From positions 62,001 to 126,000 of the forward strand of contig JASAND010026807.1 of the NCBI GenBank assembly GCA_030248195.1: a stretch of DNA of 64,000 bases, in the 5' to 3' direction. A program made the position numbers and the translations under genes. Under the pieces are notes generated by a model. That model was not told where the DNA came from and searched no databases. It was given only the letters and a program-made list of their open reading frames with translations. The DNA is from Trissonchulus latispiculum (lineage: Eukaryota > Nematoda > Enoplea > Enoplida > Ironidae). Every line of letters starts with the position of its first letter. Position 1 is the stretch's first letter. Positions 30,956 through 43,210 of this stretch are shown here, in pieces.

Positions 30956-31507
30956 TTATATAATAGATTAGTAAACAGCTAAATATTTATTACATTAATT
31001 TTAATAAAATCTGGTTTTTAATAAACACACAAAGTAGCAATCGTCTAGTTTATGAGCGGTATTGGTTTAATGGGTAGTATTTCAGTCTACCAATCAAAGG
31101 GTTCGTGGTTCAACTGCTGGCAGAAGAGTCCGAATTTTTGCAGCCGCACATGTTAGTTCCTTTTTTGAAAGGTTGTTGTTTATTTTCGGTCTACATATTA
31201 ACGGTACTAACGAACACATGCTCTCCATTTAAACTGAACGTATGTTCCTCATGAAATTATTTTGCTCTATGTTCCAGTACTTCAAGACGACAGGTTGTAA
31301 AAATGGTTTAATAAAGTATTTTACCATTAAATGAATCTGTTAACCACAAGTAACAGCATAAAACCGAGTTTACACCATCTTATTCACCACCCCTGTTTCC
31401 AAACACCTACAATTTAGCATTGGGTCCGGGTTTTGATTGTGATTTGCAGTTGTGTAAGTAAATAAAATTGATCACTATGTATATGAAAGCATTTTGCAAT
31501 ACATTGA

Positions 31508-31548
31508 ACACTTTGAATAAATAAATAAATAAATAAATAAATAAACAT
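31508..31548. repeat. (AAAT)n microsatellite, SINE tail
   Basis: About eight AAAT units. On the minus strand this is the (TTTA)n tail of the SINE at 31549-31700. Confidence 0.85.
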
Positions 31549-31700
31549 AAGTAAGGATACAAGATAATAGACGAAAGAAGAAAAGTTGTCACTACAGCAC
31601 CACAGACCCAAAAAACTCCGGCCTGCGGTGGGGATTTAACCCACATCCTTCGGTTAACTAGACCGGTTAAAGGCCAACGAAGCAGCGCCTAGGCAAATAT
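31549..31700 (-). repeat. tRNA-derived SINE (family 2), with tail
   Basis: The minus strand holds a degenerate tRNA head with B box GGTTAAATCCC. The family 2 body follows (GGCCGGAGTTTTTTGGGTC, GTGGTGCTGTAGTG), then a (TTTA)n tail. It aligns with 19547-19435. Confidence 0.7.
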
Positions 31701-31919
31701 GCGTGTTCTGCCGAATTGGTCACAATAGCCCGCATAACCCGACTAGACTTTTTCCGTGTATCAGGTTTTCCTATTCTGATATGTAGAATGATGGTTTCCT
31801 AAACTGCCCCAAGTTTAAGACACTGTCATCCCGATATATACAACCGTGGTTCAAAAAATATATACTTACAATGTAGCTATACATAATTTATCTCCTTCTT
31901 TAGTTGAATCTGCGTAATA

Positions 31920-34900
31920 ATGGAGCTGACAAGTTCCGTTTTTGGTAAGTTATTTCATGTAATTAGTAGTTTAGTATTTTTACTTTCACTTTTACGCTTT
32001 CATTCATTCATTCATTTTATTTAACCAACCAACCAATGCCATTTAAGGTGGTGATTCCCTTTGGTCACATAAAGTTTGCACCATTATAACTCATTCATTA
32101 CTTGGAGTTAAGAAGCCATTTTTATATCAAAATGTAGCTTGACATTTTCTCTTTTTAATGCATGCCACAAAACTAATGTTGCTTTTCTAAAATATTTTTA
32201 ACACATTTTAGAAGAAGTATAATTTTCCGGAATTTTTGCAGACTCAAGTAAATTTTTTCGCGAGACATCGGTTATATCATTCGGTGCCTCCATCAAATAG
32301 CTGGGGACGATTTTTTATTTATTGTGAAATCGCTCTTCGTTATAGGGAAATAAGCTGAAATGTGTGCGTAACCTGAATTTTACCTACTTTTTCCAAATTT
32401 GTCAAGCGATTACTATAGCTAGAAAGCAGCAATCGGGGCAACTAAAAAATCGTCCCTGGGTATATTTGTGCAGAACACATTTGTTCAGTAGCAGCCCCCT
32501 AGCTCGCATTGTGAATGCTCCACAATCTTTGGAAAAAAATTGGTCGTGTTTTGCAAAAACTACATTTTTTATGATAGCAGCCTACAGGATAGCAGTTGGA
32601 AGACGATCATGCGTCGGATTATTTGTCTCTGTGAGACCTTCAGATCGACGCCCTTAGTTTGATTTTACGGCTTGCGTAGTTCAAGAAATGTTGGATTATT
32701 TGATTTCTGCAAAAATGACAAGTTTTCGACGCCAAATCTAGAAAATCGGCTATATCTCACGGTAGAGAAAAGCTAGAAACTAGCTTTAAAAAGCAAAAAT
32801 GTGAAGCTCAATGAGATCTTTCGAATGAATATAGTCATAACTGTATTGCAGCTGCCAAACGTTCAGAAATTGGGAAAAACCACTCTGACTGGAAATCTCG
32901 AATTTTTGAATCCGGATTGCGCGGAGGGTGTTAGAACGCTAAAAGAACGTATTTCGGAAAGTTTCATCAAATTTCGTCTTGATTTACGCCAAAAATAACA
33001 ATATGTGCCCAAAAGGAATCACCACCTTAAGAGCAATAACAGCAAATGAAAACAGCAAGTAAGCTTACTAAACACAAAGTTAAGCATGCATGATCTCTTT
33101 ATTTATACCACAGTAGGCCATAGAGATGAGCATTTCGGCCCGTCGGCCAGGCCGACCTCAAAACTTTTGCCAGCGGGCCGGGTCGGGCCGAAAATACCCG
33201 GCCCGTCCTCATTTCTAGTAGGCAACTTGGCTACTTGTCCTCATTGCGCGTAACGCTGCCCCTACCAGAATACAGATTCAGTAGTGTATTCTGCCGGTGT
33301 ACGCGAAATTCTAATTCTACGTCAATACGCGAATGTTCTTGGGTGAGGGATACAATTTCATACCGTCGCGCCCCCTTTGTGAATAAGTAGCAAATAGGCA
33401 TGTGAAGGTTGAAATCAGGATTGAAAGATGCGTAAAAGAAGTGCCCAGGGCGGGAATCGAACCGCCGAGCCTTGGATTAAAAGTAGTACGCTCTACCGCT
33501 GCACCACATCAATGCGAGCGAAAGAGAGACTAGGTGCTAATTTCAATATTTCGGAGTTAACATGACATATTTAACAGGCAAATCAGATTGCAGAAATCCC
33601 TCTCCGTTTCATGTGAGATGCCAAGATGGTACCAGAGCGAAATGTGGAAACTTATTTGAATAAAGATACCCATTTGGGAGTTGACAAAAGAAATTCCTAT
33701 TTGTAAGGGGGGGGTAGTTGGTAGTTTCAGTTTCAAATTTGGCTCCAATTTGGGGCGGGGCTTGTGAACGGAAAGGAACAAAGAAAATATAACAAGTTAA
33801 CACTTACTTACTTGCACTTAATGCCTCCAACCGCGTGCGCTTGTGGCTTGCCATCCCGTCTGCCACGATGTTTCTCCATTGCACCCGGTCCTCCGCTAGT
33901 TGTTGGCAAATTGTTAGCCAATCTCTTGCCCATATAGCGCCACCGTAAGCTGATTTCAGGTGGATTACATCATTTTCTATCAAGTTGATCCACGTCTTCT
34001 TCGGAGCAGTCCGGCAGCACCGCCAAGCGGGTGGCCTCGGGGTAAGAAGAGTTGATCTAGGCAGACGATCCATACGCATTCGGCATACATGGCCGAACCA
34101 ACGAAGACGTCTACCCGTTATCAGCGATGAAATAGTATGCTGGTTGAGGCACGTTCTGCGGATGTTGTCGTTTGTGTGCCTGTGTAGTCTCGAAATGCCC
34201 AGAATTTGACGCAAACACGACATCTGGAACACCTCGAGCCGCCGCTGATCCTTGTCCAGAAGTCGCCAAGTCTCGCTGGCATAGAGCAGAACAGCGAGAA
34301 CGACACTATTGTAGACTCTTAACTTGACGGCTAGGCTAATCGGTCTATTCCAAAGTCGCGGGCGGAGTCGTGCAAACGCCGAGGTTGCCTTAGCGATGCG
34401 GCTATCAACATCTTTTTGGGGGGAGACAGTGTTACTGCTGATTTGGGAGCCCAAATATACAAAGCTCTGGACCTCCTCAATGTGGTTCCCGCTCAAGTGA
34501 ATGTCGTCGGCGCCAAATACTTTGGTCTTAGACGGGTTAATCACCAGTCCCAGCCTTCCAGCGGCTTCTGCCAGACCGTCCAGGTATAGCTGACCTTCCT
34601 CTGCTGTATCCGCAAGCAATATGAGGTCGTCGGCGTATGCCAGGTAAGAGACATTTAGGTCATTCCCCGCTTGGACGCCAGTCCTTTGTATTTTAGACAT
34701 GACCCAGTCCACAACCAGATTAAACAGCAATGGCGATATTACGCAGCCTTGACTCACTCCAGTTGACACGTTGAACGGAGGAGACAGCTTTTGTGCTGAT
34801 CTGAAGCAGCTGCGGCCTCCATTGTAAAGGCTTTGCAACAGAGTGACCAGCTTTTCGGGAATTCCTTCGGCTCGGAGAGCACACCAAAGCGAAGGCCGAT

Positions 34901-37900
34901 GTACACTGTCAAATGCTGCGGCAAGGTCAACAAATATAGCGACGAGGTGTTGCCCATGACGTATCCGTTTTTCCAAAATCTGGCGCAAGCTGAAGATGTT
35001 ATCGATGGTACTTCTCCCAGGGCGAAATCCAGATTGTTGCTCTGCGGAGTTAGCCTCCCGTTTCGGTCGGAGACGATTCTGGATTATGGAAACGAGCAGC
35101 TTACTACAGACAGAGAGCAGAGTTATACCACGATAGTTCTTGCACTCCTGTCGGCTTCCTTTTCCTTTGAATATTGGACATATAACGCCGTCTTTCCAGT
35201 CCTGTGGCACTCGACCTTCTCGCCAATCAGAACAGCATCTCCTCCTTGTTTCAGGCAGTCTGCTGCAATATCATCAACGCCAGCTGCCGTCCCCGGCTTC
35301 ATGTTTACAATTGCTTTCTTCACTTCTTCTATGGATGGTTCATCTGTCGTGATCGTATTATCAGGGGGGGGGGGTAGTCTCGGCCAATTCTAAAAGCTGT
35401 TGATCTAAATTGGCTGGATCGTTACGATTGAGCAAGGAGCTGAAGTAGTCTGTCCATCGAGAGAGCCGCTGATCGTCAGTGGCGAGGACATTTCCTTGGG
35501 CATCCTTCATCGAACCGGCTGCTACTCTTCGAGTGGAGGGTCCGGTCATGGCTTCAATGGTGCGGAAGAGAGTTGGCTGGTCTCCGGTTCTTGCAGCCTG
35601 CTCAACCTTTTCACATTCGTTGGTCCACCAAGTTTCTTCATCCTTCCGTAGGCTAGCTTTGATGGCCCTGTTCAGTCCATTCCTTAAGCAGTTGTTGTTT
35701 CCTCTGGCTCTGCGCCGCTGCACCAGCTGTAGTGTCTCGTTAGATATCCAGCGGTGCTTCGAGTGTTTCAAGTAGTGTTACTCTACTAACAAGTTAGAGT
35801 AGAGTAAAGCACAGTTACTCGTTAGTCCGATAGACTTTCTTTCTTTTAACTCTCATTAATAACTATTAATTATTTAATATTTTAATTATACATTTATGTA
35901 TTGTTGTTCTAGGGATCTGTCTAGGTGTGTTGGTGATCATTTCCTATGCCAATGCAATCGGTGCACCAAAAGAAATTGTCGCACGTCCGCACAGGATTAA
36001 CATATACTGTTCCCAGTACTATTACAAATGTATGTATGCTGAAACTCAAAAACACAACTACTCAGTTGGTTCAATGTGCGTCTGTTGCGAGCTTAAAGGT
36101 GCATTCATAGTCGCGAACGCATAGAGACGCGTGTCGACGCCTCTGATTGTAACATGCCGTTTTAACCGTTTAAAAATAATTGTAGCATATTCATGCTCAC
36201 GAACGCATGCAGACGCTTACACACTCGCGTCTACTTGCGACAGGAACTATAAATGCACCTTAAGAACACAAACATAGCGTTCAAATTTCTTTGAAGTGAT
36301 GGGTCCAATTTGTGGGGGGGTCAGCCGTTAGCGAACAGGGCATAGTTTTTGCTCTGATAACAGAGACTAGGCTCAGTGTCACGCTCTTATCATTATGTAC
36401 TCTTGTAAAGATTACTTACAGCTGGGATCAAGAAATTCTCAAGCAAAATTGGTAACAGCTGGAAACTTGGCTGGAAAGAATTAAATGGGTAGCATCGCCA
36501 GAAACTCAGACGCCCGCTGCTTTTGATGCTCTAAACCAATTTGTTCATGGTCCTTGCTAGAAACTTTATTTCGCAAAACTTATCTAAAATCCCCGTGATT
36601 CTTAATTTTGAAGAAATTTTGCTAAATAAAATTGCATTGCACAGTAATAAGTAAGAAGCTGCAGTGAAATAGTAGAGCCACATCAAGGCAAGGCAGCAAG
36701 ACCCGAACTTGCCGGACATGTAGGTAGCTTAATCTACAATCTTGCTCCATCCAGTACTTGGTAATAAGTTGAATTTAATCAAACCTTTTTTGAGGGATTA
36801 CCTTATGATAAGTTTCACATTGTGCTTTAGTTAGAACTATTAATTTTAGGAAACTCATGTACAGTCTGATCGTAAGCGTGTTTTTTCAGATATCAATGTC
36901 TACATAAAAGCCAACTACATTGAAGTTAATCCTTTTCACCAGGAGTGTTGTGATACAACCCCAAACCTAAGTGGTCCTTTCCATTGTGAACTGTATTTTA
37001 AGGGAACGTCAAACAGACAGACAGTGTATATCGATGATACAAACACCAATGCTACCTATGACATGACATACAGGACGTAAGTGAATGGTTACTTTAATGT
37101 TTATCTTTTAGGTGCCTTCCGTGGGCTCCGAGGGCGAGAAACTGTGACCAAAATTTTATAATAAGAAGAGTAGAACACTCAGCGCAGCCTAATGTATTAA
37201 GCTTGCAATATGCGCGAAATATTAAGGTCGAAATCTCAGGGCTTCTCAGCGTGTAAACATGCTACGCTGACGTTTTTCAAAAGCGGGCGTTTTGGACAAA
37301 CTTTAGCTAGAAATATCTTACAGCAATAATGTTTCATGTTGTTTCATGTCTCATGTTTCATGTTTCAAATTTCTGGTGAATCAGTTTAAGAGTACACAAT
37401 GATTAGAATATACCATTGGGCATGCTCTTCGTTATCGGAGCAAAAACTGCCTGTATCCTCACGACCGGTGTATCGACTATGTACTGAAAAAATAATGACA
37501 AAACCAAAAAATTTTCTTATCTGTTCACCTAAAAATGAGATATATACTGGTCCCATAATGTTAAAGACCGCCAAAATAATATATTTGGAAAGATTTATTC
37601 ACTTTTATAAAGAATTGAAACCTATTGGGTCAAATTTACACAAAGCGATAACAGCACCTTTATATTGTCTGTGTAATAAGCCCACTTTGACAGGGCACTT
37701 CCGCCCAGCGGCGGTCACTTCTTGATTTCTTGGCAAATGGCCAGCGGCGGGGATGTAGGAATCCGAAACATTTTAAATATTTAACCTCAAGACTTGACGT
37801 AGTATTCACGAGAAAAGCCAACCCATACAGAGGCTGACTATTTCATCTTGGATTTTCTGATTGTCTTTTGGCTATTTTCACTACTATTTCAGCAAATCCG

Positions 37901-38160
37901 GTCACTATCACAACAACAAAATCCGGTTCTGGGGTAAGAAGGCTGAAAAGGTGTTGCAAGTGGAGCAGATACCCGGATATTATACACGGTTTACAGTTGC
38001 TGCAATGGAAGACGATTATACCCAAGATGACACGCTGGGCAGCGCTATATTCACAGTGGTGGGCCCGGGGCCCAAAGAATATCAAAACTTCTATTTCGAA
38101 AACTACATTGCTTTTGATGAGGGTTGTAAACTGAGAGTCAACTTTCAAATTTGGTGCTGA
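31920..38160 (+). CDS. Four-exon gene for a 198-aa secreted C2-like protein
   Basis: Exons 31920-31944, 35913-36029, 36890-37076 and 37893-38160 (597 nt). Donors GTAAGT, GTATGT, GTAAGT; acceptors end TTCTAG, TTTCAG, TTTCAG. Phases agree at every junction (1, 1, 2), and the spliced frame is open from ATG to TGA. Exons 1-2 form a signal peptide, MELTSSVFG joined to ICLGVLVIISYANA. The mature part has six Cys. Exons 3-4 (VYIKANYIEVNPF, CELYFKGTSNRQTVYIDD, NKIRFWGKK, MEDDYTQDDTLGSAIF, GCKLRVNFQIWC) have the strand and Asp pattern of an extracellular C2 domain such as perforin's. That is inference; Asp ligands are only partly matched. An ATTAAA poly(A)-type signal is at 38254. Intron 1 (4 kb) holds a TTAA element, hAT MITE and LINE; intron 2 holds foldback and TTAA MITEs. 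The last exon is duplicated at 18321-18588. Confidence 0.78.
32047..33026. mobile_element. 980-bp nonautonomous TTAA element
   Basis: Terminal repeats GGTGGTGATTCCCTTTGG and (reversed) GGTGGTGATTCCTTTTGGG, with TTAA on both sides (32043-32046, 33027-33030). Both features fit piggyBac-like elements. No transposase motif found. Lies in intron 1 of the secreted-protein gene. Confidence 0.83.
33121..33217. mobile_element. 97-bp hAT-type MITE
   Basis: TAGAGATGAGCA and (reversed) TAGAAATGAGGA ends, GGCC-rich interior, 8-bp flanks GTAGGCCA (33113-33120) and GTAGGCAA (33218-33225) with one mismatch. Confidence 0.82.
33442..33513 (-). repeat. tRNA-like sequence (SINE head or tRNA pseudogene)
   Basis: Minus strand: GTGGTGCAGCGGTAGAGCG (A box), GGTTCGATTCCCGCC (B box) and a 3' end CCCTGGGCAC. 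The 5' acceptor strand does not pair with it and the T stem is mismatched. Confidence 0.5.
33800..35786 (-). mobile_element. 5'-truncated LINE (RTE/Jockey-group-like)
   Basis: Flanked by the 10-bp target duplication TAACAAGTTA (33790-33799 and 35787-35796). The minus-strand 3' end, just after the RT stop, is a short AAGTAAGTAAGTG simple repeat, as in elements lacking a poly(A) tail. The endonuclease region is missing, so it is a typical dead-on-arrival copy inside intron 1 of the secreted-protein gene. Confidence 0.88.
33804..35771 (-). pseudogene. LINE reverse transcriptase (frameshifted, 5' truncated)
   Basis: Part 1 (35771-35361) is the linker before RT (WISNETLQLVQRRRARGN). Part 2 (35323-35211, other frame) holds PGTAAGVDDIAADCLKQGGD. 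Part 3 (35210-33804, 468 codons) holds the RT core: YRGITLL, GFRPGRSTIDNI, FVDLAAAFDSV, GVSQGCVISPLLFN, catalytic YADD at 34637-34626, then the C-terminal LRWFGHV(C)RM motif common in RTE/Jockey-like LINEs. First break is in an 11-G run (35364-35374), second near 35211. RT copies LINE RNA at the target site; this copy cannot, lacking the endonuclease. Confidence 0.9.
36036..36415. mobile_element. Foldback element fragment, interrupted by a MITE
   Basis: 36036-36092 and 36264-36415 match the middle and right arm of the foldback family at 44835-45216 and 46600-46938 (AAAACACAACTACTCAGTT; CAGCCGTTAGCG; TTATGTACTCTTG). The left arm is missing. A TTAA MITE (36097-36259) is inserted in it. Confidence 0.72.
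36097..36259. mobile_element. 163-bp TTAA-type MITE
   Basis: Flanked by TTAA at 36093-36096 and 36260-36263; ends AGGTGCATTCATAGTC and (reversed) GGTGCATTTATAGTTCC. Same family as 7404-7579. Insertion into the foldback fragment gives the age order. Confidence 0.82.
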
Positions 38161-38884
38161 ACAGGGATTATGAAGCTTTCCAATGAAAGCTCTGCTTACA
38201 AGACAATGAAGTCTTACTGTGCATAAATTAATGACTCAAAAATATATTTGAAAATTAAACTATTCGTCTCTATGCGCTAAATTGGTGTGAAGTCAAGAGC
38301 AGTTGGCTAGATAGAACTAGAAGACCTACCTCCTGTAGCTGGTGTTGTGTACTATTACAACTGATTTTAGTTACGAAACTATAGATATATATGCGATCAT
38401 AAGTCAACTAACACTGAGCTGTGATAGTCCACAACAGCTAGTTGCACAATTTTAAAGAAATTTGGATAATCGGACTAGGATATTATCCACTTTTTAACTC
38501 TGCCTTCAGGATCGCTTAAAATACGCAGCTCACAAACCTTTCTAAATAGAAATTGAACTTGTACAGTACAACAGCAACTACAACATTTTAACCTCAGGGC
38601 GTGCAAGCCAATCCCATCAATTCGCAATTTGAGGAAATTGTCCGAAAATGAACCTCATGTCGGTACGGTAGTATTGTTACATGTTACGTCTACCAATTAT
38701 ACTCATGATTAAGCAATTGTGTTTATTAAACAAGCAAGAGATTTGTGCAAAAGAAGCTTTGATTAGTGGGAAGTGATGTAAACGGTTTAAATGGTTGCCG
38801 TCAGGTCAACCATGGTTCTACTGCGAGCACAATTTTTTAAATGTTTATTTTAATTACGTATTTTTGTTGCGCAAAGGTTCTAGC

Positions 38885-39285
38885 CATACATTAACATAGG
38901 GTCGGGTCCTGGGGGGCTTGTCCCCAAAAAATTTTGAGGGGGCTTGTACCTCAAGAATAAATTCGTAAAATTTTTCGAAAAATTAGTTCTAATTTTATTA
39001 AAATTTGCAATTTTTTGCCAAAATTTGCAAAAAATCTTCAATTTGTGGAATAAATTTCAAAATTCTGCCCGATTTTTCCGATAAATTAAACATTTTAGCT
39101 AAAAAATTCCGGCAATGCCGGAAATTTTTTGAAATTCTACTGTAAAAACTAATTTTTCCGGCTATTTTCGGTTACCCCTTGGCCATTTTTTCTTTACCCC
39201 TTGTCCCCGACGGCGATAGGGCTTGTACCTTGTCCGGGTTGGGGGGGGGGCTTGGAACCCCCCAGACCCCCCCGCGTTAACCTAT
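38885..39285. mobile_element. 401-bp MITE with 9-bp target duplication (MULE-like)
   Basis: Flanks GGTTCTAGC at 38876-38884 and 39286-39294 are identical. Ends are inverted, with G-rich blocks (CCTGGGGGGCTTG and, reversed, TCTGGGGGGTTCCAAG). Interior holds the palindrome TTCCGGCAATGCCGGAA. Nine-base duplications are typical of Mutator-like elements (inference). Confidence 0.78.
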
Positions 39286-39487
39286 GGTTCTAGCAGCAAA
39301 ATAGGCTCACCTAAATGTAAACTGGAGAAGATTGGGGGAGAATTAACATTCTTTATTCGTTTAAACTATTCACATAACAGTAACAATGAATAGCGTATTT
39401 GAATTGCCAGAGTAACAATATTATAAAACTGAAAGGATACGTTACGGGGAAAAAAGAATAACAAAACTAAGAAAGGTACGAGACATG

Positions 39488-41930
39488 TTAAATTTTGAGT
39501 TCAAGAATACTGTTCGGTTTGATGATGGCTCTGGCGTGGAAAGGCAGGAGTCCTAGAAATGACTCTTGGATCGTTTCGGGATCGGTCGCCAATTCTTGAA
39601 CACCCAAGACAGAGAGTACAGATTCGTGGAAGAGTGTAAACTCCGCAGGTTCAGTACCATCCACGCTGGCAGCCACCTTCGCCACTGCTGAGAGTTTGGG
39701 AGTGTTTTCAGACTGAAGGCTATATTCTCGACGGCAGCGTCGATTTGGACACTGAAAAAGCTGCAGACCGCCGTCAATGAGTGTAAGCTTCTTTTGCTGG
39801 CATTCCGCTCTGGTGCAGGCAGAGTATGTATTCAAATAAACTAATCCTACAAAGTAATAAAGATAAAATTAATCTTCGTGTATGTACATTGCAATGGAAA
39901 ATGTTTTTAATGAGCAAATGTCAAGTAGGAAGAATTAAGGAAAGTATTAGTGCGAAGCATGAAAAATAGTTTGTGAGATACGCTTACCCTCAATGGTAAC
40001 GCGCTTATAATCGTCTTCGTCTTCTGTAGTTTCGTAGTCAGGAATGGCGACTTCTTCAGCTGGTGACAAATGCTATAAATGGAAATGTGGAAAAGTGTAA
40101 GCTTGTAAATAAGTAATAACTAAAAGCATATGGACAATCTTGTGTCAGTAAAGAAATAATAACTAAAAGTATATGGACAATCTTGTGTCAGCATGTGCGA
40201 TGCTAGAAATGCAAATATGTAGAAATGTAGCTTGTAAAGAAATAATAATTAAAAGCGGATGGACAGAATCGTCAGGTGTATGGGGCAGTTTAGTTGAGGT
40301 GAAGCTCCAATAATTCTGCTATCAAGAGTAGGAGGTGCTGACGTTTATACTAGCTGTAGTAGTGGAAGTAAATGAAAAATATTAGTGTACAGAGAGTACG
40401 TACCTCTATAGTAGTACCGTCAGTAGTAGCAAGAACAGGCTTGCCATAAAGCTTTGTCCTGGAAAGATTGGACATTGCAACATGAGTGCCAGGGCCTTAG
40501 TTTGTGAGCCGCCTCTGAATGGTCTCTGAAGCATCTAATCTTCATGGACTCGCCGCTCCCGTCTCGAAGTTTGATGTTGGAAATGGACACAAATTTTCCC
40601 TTGATGTCTCTTTTGAGTGGGAGGTCTATCTGGAAAAGAAATGTTCAAGTAATCACAATATATATTAATGTAGTTAAAAGCTGAATGTTTGTCATAGTCA
40701 AGCTATTTTGCAGTGATAAGCCAGTTATGTAAAAAGGCCGACTAGACAGAGTTATTGAGAAAGAAAGTAGAAATACACAACTTAGCAAAATAGACCTTTT
40801 CAACTCTTCCGTTAATTCGCTTTGACTGTGGAGAGTTCTCATTCTTCAATGTTGCCAGAGATGTGTAACTTGCTTTGTTGGACTATGAGCGTTGACAGCA
40901 GTGGAATTTCGTCTGGATAAGTGAACTGCTTCGCGGGAACGCGATAGAGATGAAATTAAAATATATATTTAGTGAAATAGAAAGAGAAGAATGTTGAATA
41001 TAATGTTGAATGCTATTCTGACAGTAAAGAAAATAATGGAGAAAAATGGTGTGCGACAGAAAGTTTTAGATCAAGGTTAGGGATTGGTTTGATTGCTGTG
41101 GTATTACGTTAACACCAGACATGTGCTTGTGGGGTTTCCCCCCAGACATGGAGCTCACCCCCTAGAGGGTCGCTCACCCCCTCCCCCAGAATCCAGATTT
41201 TTCCTTTTGTGGGCAAAAAAGGCTTTCCGGTCCCCCCCTCAAATTCCGCCTCCTGCACAAGTATGGTTAACACAGTAAACATTTCAAAGATATCTACAAG
41301 CAACATAGGTTTTTACCCACGAAGAAGTTGTAATAATAATTTTCTTTTCCTCAGTGTTGAATGCTACCTTTCCAATGTGATAGGTTTGTCCTTCTGAAAT
41401 AGAGTCGAGCAGTGCGCCCTTGTGGACTGTAGCAACGGCTTAGGCACTGTTGTCGTTGACTAGGATGTCGCGGCATCTTCTGTCCTGATCGTAGACTTTG
41501 TATTCTCGAATTGGGCCCAATTGTCCGCTCGAATAGTGATGATGGTCCGTAGGGTTGACTCTTCGGAAGGCAGCTTATCTAAGAGCTTCTTCAAATTTAC
41601 GAGGCCGGTATCTGTAGCAGAATATGTAATATTGTCTGTGAAAAAATAAACAGAAAGTAAAAATGTCGCAATCTTTTCTAAGAAGGCAGAACTAATGGCT
41701 GTTCATTAAAAAGATAACTGGAATGCAATGTTAAAGGTTGCATAGCCACAGTAAGTTAGAAGACTAAGCATATACTCACCAGGACCCATGTCAAATGACT
41801 TCAGCTGATCAGTAGGATCAATCCCGATGTGAAGCGTTAAATGAGCACCTTTTATATGCCTATGTCCAACTAATTTAATGCAAGAAATATGCAAATTGGC
41901 TTTGCATCTGAGGATTATGTCTGTCAGGAT
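39488..41930 (-). pseudogene. RPA1-like single-stranded-DNA-binding protein (multi-exon, decayed)
   Basis: Minus-strand exons, mostly with good splice sites: about 41925-41780, 41635-41390, 40950-40850, 40629-40404, 40072-39988 and 39846-39488. The last carries the Zn-ribbon OB fold of replication protein A large subunit: YSACTRAEC and QCPNRRC, then the terminal OB strands. Earlier exons show OB-fold pieces (KVYDQDRRCRDILVND; IKGKFVSISNIKLRDGSGES). The frame is broken in exon 2 (shift near 41475 and an in-frame stop), exon 3 and exon 4. A MITE (41108-41272) sits between exons 2 and 3. Such RPA-like genes accompany Helitron transposons in some animals and plants, and a PIF1 helicase relic lies just upstream; alternatively it is a decayed host paralogue. 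Confidence 0.6.
41108..41272. mobile_element. 165-bp MITE with GTTAAC ends
   Basis: GTTAACACCAGACATGTGCTTG at left and, reversed, GTTAACCATACTTGTGCAGG at right; GC/C-rich interior with CACCCCCT repeats. Confidence 0.6.
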
Positions 41931-41999
41931 TTGTAATATTAATGTTGGAGGCCCAAATGTTCAGTTATGAATAACCTGAAACTGTATAAATTCGGCGAC

Positions 42000-42690
42000 A
42001 TTGTATTAGGTTTTGTGATTTGTTTGTTTGTGCTTATTTTTGCATCTAATTGTTAATTGTCGTAGGTAGAATTCTAAGCGATAAAGCGGAATCTGTCATT
42101 AGGATGCTTAACCTGTGTTGGTATATCTGTGGTTACGAATGTGTTACTTGTTAAAAGCGCATTGATTCCAGCAATACGCAGTTAGCATTCAATCAGCAAA
42201 TTGTTTGCGTACTCTTTAGGGGCCTATTTCTAACGTTCATTATTCCAAGAGTCTATTATAGGAAGAGTGAGATACTCAGCTCTTCCTAGCAGAATAAGCT
42301 ATCCAGATGCTGGTACATGAGGAACGAAATTTGGGATTGGTTATCATTGTTAATTACTGAGCATCTTATTCTATTTGGAAGAGCAGTCTCTCTCTTCCTA
42401 CTATAAATTCTTAATGTTTCAAGCATTTGTTGTAAATTCGTTCTGTGTTAAGTTTAAGTTCCCATATTTAAGGCATTATTTGTCAATTTTCAACTGATGG
42501 GTCACTTGTAATGGGGTGCTTACGACTCGACATATAGAAAAGCGTATTGACTGGCGGTACGTGCAGTAGGTTACACAATTTGGCATGCGACGGCTTTTTG
42601 CCTCCCGTGCCTGGCTTAACATAGCTGACATTAGAAAGCCTGAAGCGCGTTATAGAGAGGATGTTAGCAGTTGTCATGTTTCAGGCACTG
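42000..42690. other. Intergenic DNA, nothing recognised
   Basis: No ORF or repeat that I can support. Confidence 0.45.
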
Positions 42691-43050
42691 TAACTAAAAC
42701 TTAAGCTGAAACTATTTGTGGAGAATATCTTTAACTGAAACTGAAACTAAAATTATTTTAGGCCACTGACTGAAATGGAAACTGAAATTATTTTTCCAGC
42801 GACTGAAAATGAAACTGAAACCAGTTTTAGCAAGGACCTGAAATTTTGTCTAAAAGCTGAAAGTGAAACTCCGCCTGAATGGAAAACTCCAATAGAAATT
42901 ATTTTGTTTTCCCGACTGAAACTGAAACTGTAACAGAAATCATATTGGATCGGCAACTGAAACTGAAACTGAATCTGTAACTGAAAATATCTTGAATTGC
43001 CTATTGAAACTGAAACTGAAACTGAAACTAAAATAGTCAACTGAAATGAC
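42690..43050. repeat. CTGAAA-rich hexamer array
   Basis: Dozens of (A)CTGAAA hexamers, densest at 42735-42830 and 42915-43030, interrupted by unique bits. Resembles the subterminal hexamer arrays of the 24.6 and 30.7 kb elements but no matching ends were found. Confidence 0.7.
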
Positions 43051-43210
43051 AGTAGCTGGCAGTAATACTAAGTGTTATTGTGTAGGTTTTCTTGGAAGGC
43101 ATTGAATTGGTCTATCATGCGGTATTCGTTAGCAATGACTTCGTTGTCAGCATAGATGCGTTGAGTTCAAAGAGATGTAACATACAGTTGTCAGCATAGA
43201 TGCGTTGAGT

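Noticed and set aside
34833..35393. 186-aa plus-strand ORF
   Set aside because: Antisense of the LINE reverse transcriptase.
42753..43040. Ser/Val/Phe-repeat ORF (minus)
   Set aside because: Translation of the CTGAAA hexamer array.
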